From Eubacteriales Family XIII. Incertae Sedis bacterium (lineage in GTDB: Bacteria > Bacillota > Clostridia > Peptostreptococcales > Anaerovoracaceae): a DNA stretch of 26,233 bases. Below are positions 22,633 to 26,233 of this stretch, in pieces. The DNA lies in contig JAIRSA010000002.1 of NCBI GenBank assembly GCA_031255695.1, positions 1 through 26,233 on the forward strand. Direction: 5' to 3'. Position numbers and translations under genes: made by a program. Position 1 is the first letter of the stretch. Each line of letters opens with the position of its first letter. The notes beneath the pieces were generated by a model. The model was not told the DNA's origin, ran no database searches, and was given only the letters and a program-made list of their open reading frames with translations.

Positions 22633-23022
22633 TGCACGCATGGCCGCAGCCGGCAGGCAAAGCGCAGGCCGGCGCGGCGGCAGACAGCGCACAACTGAAG
22701 CGCAGGCCGGCGCGGCAGCACACGGGCGGCAGGCAGCGCAAGCCGGCGCGGCGGCACACGGGCGGCAGACAGCACATGCCGGCGCGGCGGCACACGGGCG
22801 GCAGACAGCACATACCGGCGCGGCGGCACACGGGCGGCAGACAGCGCACAACTGACGCGCATGCCGGCACGGCAGATCCTTGTTTCGGCCACCCATACGA
22901 CTGCCTCCACGCACAGCTGACGCGCATGCGGGCGCGAAACGCACACAGCTTACGCGCACACGGGCGCTTGGCAGGAAGCCCAGGCTTCACACAGCCGACG
23001 CGCGCACAAGCGGTGGGCTAGA
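22633..23022. repeat. 36-bp tandem repeats and related units in a convergent gene junction
   Basis: ccggcgcggc begins at 22669, 22707, 22743, 22779 and 22815, a period of 36 bp after a first interval of 38. Units containing cacaactga or cacagctgacgcgcatgc occur at about 22688, 22846 and 22912 and resemble the stop-codon context of the DHH gene. The units are directly contiguous, without unique spacers, so this is not a CRISPR array. The remainder to 23022 is G+C-rich with no gene. No hairpin-plus-T terminator is visible, although the junction is convergent. Confidence 0.8.
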
Positions 23023-24285
23023 TCACCAACCGACTTCCGCGAAGAGGGCCAGCGCATCCCTGATATGCTCGCCGACACACTTGGCGCCGGGCGCGATCTC
23101 CGGCAGCAGGTATTCGGCGATATAGTCATGCCCTGCTTCCTCGTCCCAGAACTTGCAGCCCTGCAATGTCCGCAGCATGTCTTTGACTTCCCCTTGCCCG
23201 CAATACTTCCGCGCGAGGACATAGCCGCCTTCCACCAGATCCCCTTCTATGCGGTAGCCTTCCCGGCACATTATCCCATTGTAGACCTCCGGGTGCCTGT
23301 ACTTTATTATCATAAAATACAGGTATATCGTGAGGCGCAGCAGGAGCCTGGGTTTCAGCGGATCGCGCCCCACCTTGTTCATGGAATAGAAAATGATGAA
23401 ATTCGTCGTGAGCTTTTCGATATCCCGGATGTGCAGATCGAAATATTCATACATTTTCGCCATGTGCTTGGTGAAATGCACCTCCTTGAGGCCATCGCTA
23501 TTGTTAATGGACTTGTACAGCATGCTGTCCACATATTTGCCCGTGTCCGGCAGCGGCATTTTGAAGCTGATATTAAAAAAACGGCGCAGGTAGCCCCACG
23601 CGTCAGTGTCAAAGCCGTATACGGTTTTTACCAGGTGCGTCAGCTGCGCGATGTCCATGGCGAATACGAATACCACCCCTGGGACCTGCATGTAATGCCG
23701 TATCAGCTCCAGCGTGGAGACAGCGAAGTTCGGGCGGCAGCGGTCCAGCTCGTCCACGAAGACCAGCAGCTTCCCATTGTGCGGCACCAGCCTTTCAAGT
23801 GACTTGGCAAAATTCTCGCATGCCTGGTTTATCTTCCTGAAGCCTTCGAAATAGGCGTGCCCGTCACCCGGCGCGTGCGCCGCCATGAGTTTGCGCAAGT
23901 TGCTTTCGTTTATGTCAAGCGCCTGCGCAAGCTCGATGCTCGCCCTGCGGAACGCCTCGACCCTCGCCCCCTCGTCTATGCCCTGGAGTTCGTAGACCAG
24001 GGGCCTGAATGCGTCTTCGAAGTAGTTGTTCTGCCACGCATTGTAGTATACCAGCTTGTAATTCCTGTATTTGACCGATTCTTTGATATAGTTCGCCCAC
24101 ATGCATATGAGGCTGGTCTTGCCGGTCCCCCATGGCGAGTCGATGCTTATCGCCAGCGCATCGCTGTCGCTGAATATCTCCTCGCCCCATTCGCTGATCA
24201 GTTTTGTTATGCTTTCTACAAACGGCTTCCTGTTAAAGACATCGTCCCTCTCGAATGTCACCTGTGAATATATCCACTTGCCCAT
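23023..24285 (-). CDS. KAP-family P-loop NTPase
   Basis: A 420-residue STAND-like ATPase. Walker A is SIDSPWGTGKTSLI (about residues 47-60) and Walker B is LLVFVDELDRCRPNF (about 170-185). The helix after Walker A leads to YKLVYYNAWQNNYFE, typical of the KAP group. Many KAP proteins have transmembrane helices inserted in the NTPase domain; I do not see clear ones here. Members are associated with membrane-linked signalling and, in some cases, anti-phage systems. This one appears solitary, with no nuclease, toxin or protease gene next to it. The ATG at 24285 has GGGGGGAG 4 nt upstream, and its own promoter lies about 170 bp upstream. Confidence 0.85.
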   Translation of the reverse strand: MGKWIYSQVTFERDDVFNRKPFVESITKLISEWGEEIFSDSDALAISIDSPWGTGKTSLICMWANYIKESVKYRNYKLVYYNAWQNNYFEDAFRPLVYELQGIDEGARVEAFRRASIELAQALDINESNLRKLMAAHAPGDGHAYFEGFRKINQACENFAKSLERLVPHNGKLLVFVDELDRCRPNFAVSTLELIRHYMQVPGVVFVFAMDIAQLTHLVKTVYGFDTDAWGYLRRFFNISFKMPLPDTGKYVDSMLYKSINNSDGLKEVHFTKHMAKMYEYFDLHIRDIEKLTTNFIIFYSMNKVGRDPLKPRLLLRLTIYLYFMIIKYRHPEVYNGIMCREGYRIEGDLVEGGYVLARKYCGQGEVKDMLRTLQGCKFWDEEAGHDYIAEYLLPEIAPGAKCVGEHIRDALALFAEVGW

Positions 24286-24625
24286 ATCGCTCCCCCCAAT
24301 GCTCCACTTTTGGGCACGTGCTTCCTGCCAGTTCCGCTGCCGATCGCCTCACAGCCAGCCCGCGTCACCCGCCGGCGGCGCCCCTATCCCGCCGCCGGAT
24401 TCGCGAACCGTATAATGGTCATAATTATCAACCAGTATACAACTGTTATAATTATTATACAACTGATAGCCACGATTAACAATCTTTTTTTCCTGTGGGG
24501 GGGCAGCTGCGGGCGTGGGGCAGCCAGCGGGCTGTGGGCGTGGCACGGCCCGAAACGTTGGGCGAGGATAGGCAGCGGGCGCGTTGCCCCTGCGGGCGTG
24601 GGGCGGCCCAGCGGCCAACGCACAT
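24286..24625. other. Spacer between the permease remnant and the KAP gene
   Basis: No gene is visible. The half next to the KAP gene contains its promoter and an A+T-rich operator-like patch (24410-24490). The half next to the permease (about 24495-24610) carries degenerate tgcgggcgtggggc repeats (near 24507 and 24590, with a weaker copy near 24530). Confidence 0.55.
24433..24482 (-). promoter_or_regulatory. Promoter and candidate operator for the KAP gene
   Basis: On the minus strand TTGTTA (24482-24477), a 17-nt spacer and a perfect TATAAT (24459-24454) form a strong housekeeping promoter. CAGTTGTATA occurs twice, 20 bp apart (from about 24464 and 24444), so one copy overlaps the -10 and the other the start site. 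That is a typical place for a repressor to bind two adjacent sites. Start near 24447, leader about 160 nt. Confidence 0.6.
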
Positions 24626-25959
24626 TCACTCCCCACGCCTGCCAAACATATCCATCGGTTCCCGTTTGAGATTCCCTAGCACGCCTGCTATCTGCATGGC
24701 AGCGGCGGCGGCCAATATGGCGCAGCCTGCCGCGACGCTCACCGCAACCCCTGACGCGGGGGCCGCCACATCCGCCCCGAAGCCCTCGAAGCCCTGCGCC
24801 GCCCCGTTGCTGAACTCCGTATTGAAGGCCGTCTCCTGGCCGGACGCTATGGCGGCGCCTATGAGGCGCCCCGTCGCCGCAGCGGCGCAGGCGGTGCCGA
24901 TCATGACCCCTGGGACCGTAACTAGCGCCATGCCCGCAAGCAGCGACAGCGCGCACTGGCCCTTCGTGAGCCCCAAGGACCGCTCTGTGGCGGTGCGCCC
25001 CGTCTGCTTTGTGATAAACAGGTGCGTGAAAAACGCCAGCACCAGCAGCGCCGCCGCCAGGCCCGAGGCCGTCAAGGCCCACGATATCCCCATCAGGGCG
25101 TCAAGGCCCTTCCGCAGCAGCGAGTAGCCCCTGTCGTAGAAGGTGATCTCAATGCCTGGGACGCTATGCCTGCCCCACGCCTCCATGTACTCTTCGATCA
25201 TGCCGTTGGGGATCTCGAACACCGTGTTCCAGGCCCGCATCGCGCTGCCGTCGATGATGTTGCCTGCGTCGCTGTTTTCCACTGACGCCGCCGGTATGAC
25301 GAAGCCTTCCCGCGGCACGCCATGCCTCCCCGCCTCGCTGCTCGAATATGTCCCCACGATCATGTATTCCGCCTCTTCGAAGGCGCCGAAGCGCCTTCCG
25401 CTATTGTCCAACAGACGAACCGTGCCAGAGTAATCCCTATATGCGTACTCATTTTTCGCCGGCTGCGCGTAATTCGCCGACAACAGGGAGAGCCGCACCG
25501 CCGTGCCGGGCGCAAGCCCGTTCCTCCTTGCCAGCTCCGCCCCGACGAGGCATACCCTGGCGCCGCTGTCGTATTCCTCATCCGTTATGTCCCTGCCTTC
25601 CATGACCGCCGCGTCGCCGGAAAAGAAGCCCAGCAGCGTATGCGTCCTGTCCGTGGGCAGGACGGCCAGCGTCCGGCCGGTCTCGGCCAGCGCGTCGGCC
25701 AATTCCAGCCAGCTTATGCCTTGCCCTGTTTCATAAAACCCCGGCGTGACGGCATCCCATGGCTTGCGCGTGCCCAAAGCCCCTCCGGCGCGCCCCCATC
25801 GCTATACATATCCTTGGCCTGCGATGATGCCGTGGCATCATGCTCTATCTGGTACTCCGCATCCCCCTGCTTCCAGTCGCCTATGTGCGAAGTGTATTCC
25901 AAAGCATAGTACGACAGCCTCATGACATAGCTTTTGCCCGCTTCCATGCCTGCCCTCAC
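24626..25959 (-). pseudogene. FtsX-type ABC transporter permease, N-terminally truncated and frameshifted
   Basis: Two frames together give one degraded permease. The first (25959-25714) encodes an extracytoplasmic piece (GKSYVMRLSYYALEY) and continues out of frame to a stop. The second (open from just below the TAG at 25804-25802 to 24626; first usable start TTG 25777) continues with PGFYETGQGISWLELADAL, DEEYDSGARVCLVG and three C-terminal hydrophobic helices (about ISWALTASGLAAALLVLAFF, SLLAGMALVTVPGVMIG and VAVSVAAGCAILAAAAAM), as in FtsX permeases. The switch must occur between about 25804 and 25714. The expected N-terminal membrane helix and most of the extracytoplasmic domain are missing; only about 85 bp separate the remnant from the previous permease gene. 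A sequencing error could explain the frameshift but not the missing N-terminus. Confidence 0.72.
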
Positions 25960-26044
25960 TCATAGACATACAGATATGCGGGCGCACGCTGTTTTTCCAT
26001 GCCTAATCTACAAGTTTCCGCGCGTCTGCGGAAAAAATGGCGTA

Positions 26045-26233
26045 TCAATCGGCCGCCAAGACGGCCAGCACGCTGAATCTGCCCAATATGTAGATGGCGG
26101 CCCATACGCCCGCCAGGTAGCTTGCCATGAACACTGCGGCGATCAATGCCGTGCCGCCTGGCGAGAGCTGGGAAAATGGGAGGGAGGCGGCAGCCCCGGC
26201 CATGCAGCCGGCCATGGACAGAAGCGCGCCCTC
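26045..26233 (-). CDS. C-terminal end of an FtsX-type ABC transporter permease (partial)
   Basis: Translating the minus strand from the window edge gives 62 residues before a TGA at 26047-26045. They form two hydrophobic helices (ALLSMAGCMAGAAASLPF and TALIAAVFMASYLAGVWAAI) and end with YILGRFSVLAVLAAD, the usual tail of the last helix of FtsX/MacB permeases. Most of the gene lies beyond the right edge. It precedes the degraded permease in the same direction, suggesting an ABC exporter locus with two permease genes, of which the second has decayed. Confidence 0.75.
   Translation of the reverse strand, partial: EGALLSMAGCMAGAAASLPFSQLSPGGTALIAAVFMASYLAGVWAAIYILGRFSVLAVLAAD

Noticed and set aside
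22669..22870. Possible CRISPR array because of the 36-bp periodicity
   Set aside because: The 36-bp units are contiguous and nearly identical along their whole length, with no unique spacers and no cas genes nearby.
26015..26034. Hairpin TTTCCGC-GCGTCT-GCGGAAA as a terminator between the two permease genes
   Set aside because: On the minus strand no T-tract follows the stem (the T-run precedes it), so it does not qualify as an intrinsic terminator.

Overview
The window is visibly G+C-rich bacterial DNA with Shine-Dalgarno-led genes, A+T-rich promoter islands and several TTG/GTG starts. The de novo pyrimidine cluster pyrB-pyrI-pyrC-pyrF-pyrK, with a separate Zn-type PyrI and an electron-transfer PyrK, together with a hemerythrin-fused chemoreceptor and a sigma-54 regulator, suggests an anaerobic Clostridia-like Bacillota of unusually high G+C. 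This is inferred from gene content; no rRNA or other phylogenetic marker is present.

Layout. Minus strand, read from high to low coordinates: a sigma-54 enhancer-binding regulator (13662-11758), an intergenic region with a near-perfect -24/-12 promoter (11335-11349), then a sodium:solute symporter (10891-9122), an AbgB-like M20 amidohydrolase (8857-7460) and a YtcJ-type amidohydrolase (7361-5760). These look like one inducible module that imports an amide-type compound and hydrolyses it. Next comes a housekeeping promoter (about 5489-5460) and a leader of about 250 nt. The leader holds a short leader-peptide ORF whose stop codon touches a canonical intrinsic terminator, followed by the pyrimidine operon, which runs off the left edge within pyrK. 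Plus strand from 14175: a methyl-accepting chemotaxis protein with a C-terminal hemerythrin domain, a YprB-like exonuclease, a metallophosphoesterase, proA, a small universal-stress-type protein and a DHH/DHHA1 phosphoesterase. Minus strand at the right: a KAP-type P-loop NTPase, a truncated and frameshifted FtsX-type ABC permease, and the C-terminus of another such permease at the edge.

The most striking architectural feature is that nearly every gene junction carries G+C-rich tandem direct repeats (periods of about 84, 45, 44, 41, 36, 30 and 21/22 bp). Several arrays look like copies of the 3' end of the neighbouring gene, stop codon included. In-frame repeats (27 bp in pyrC, about 12 bp in the chemoreceptor) also expand disordered Ala/Gly/Pro/Ser loops inside otherwise ordinary enzymes. 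The only canonical hairpin-plus-T-tract terminator I could find is the one in the pyr leader.

The most interesting candidates are (1) a translation-coupled attenuator with a leader peptide ahead of pyrBI, (2) the stop-codon-containing 3'-end repeat arrays, and (3) the sigma-54-controlled amide-utilisation module.
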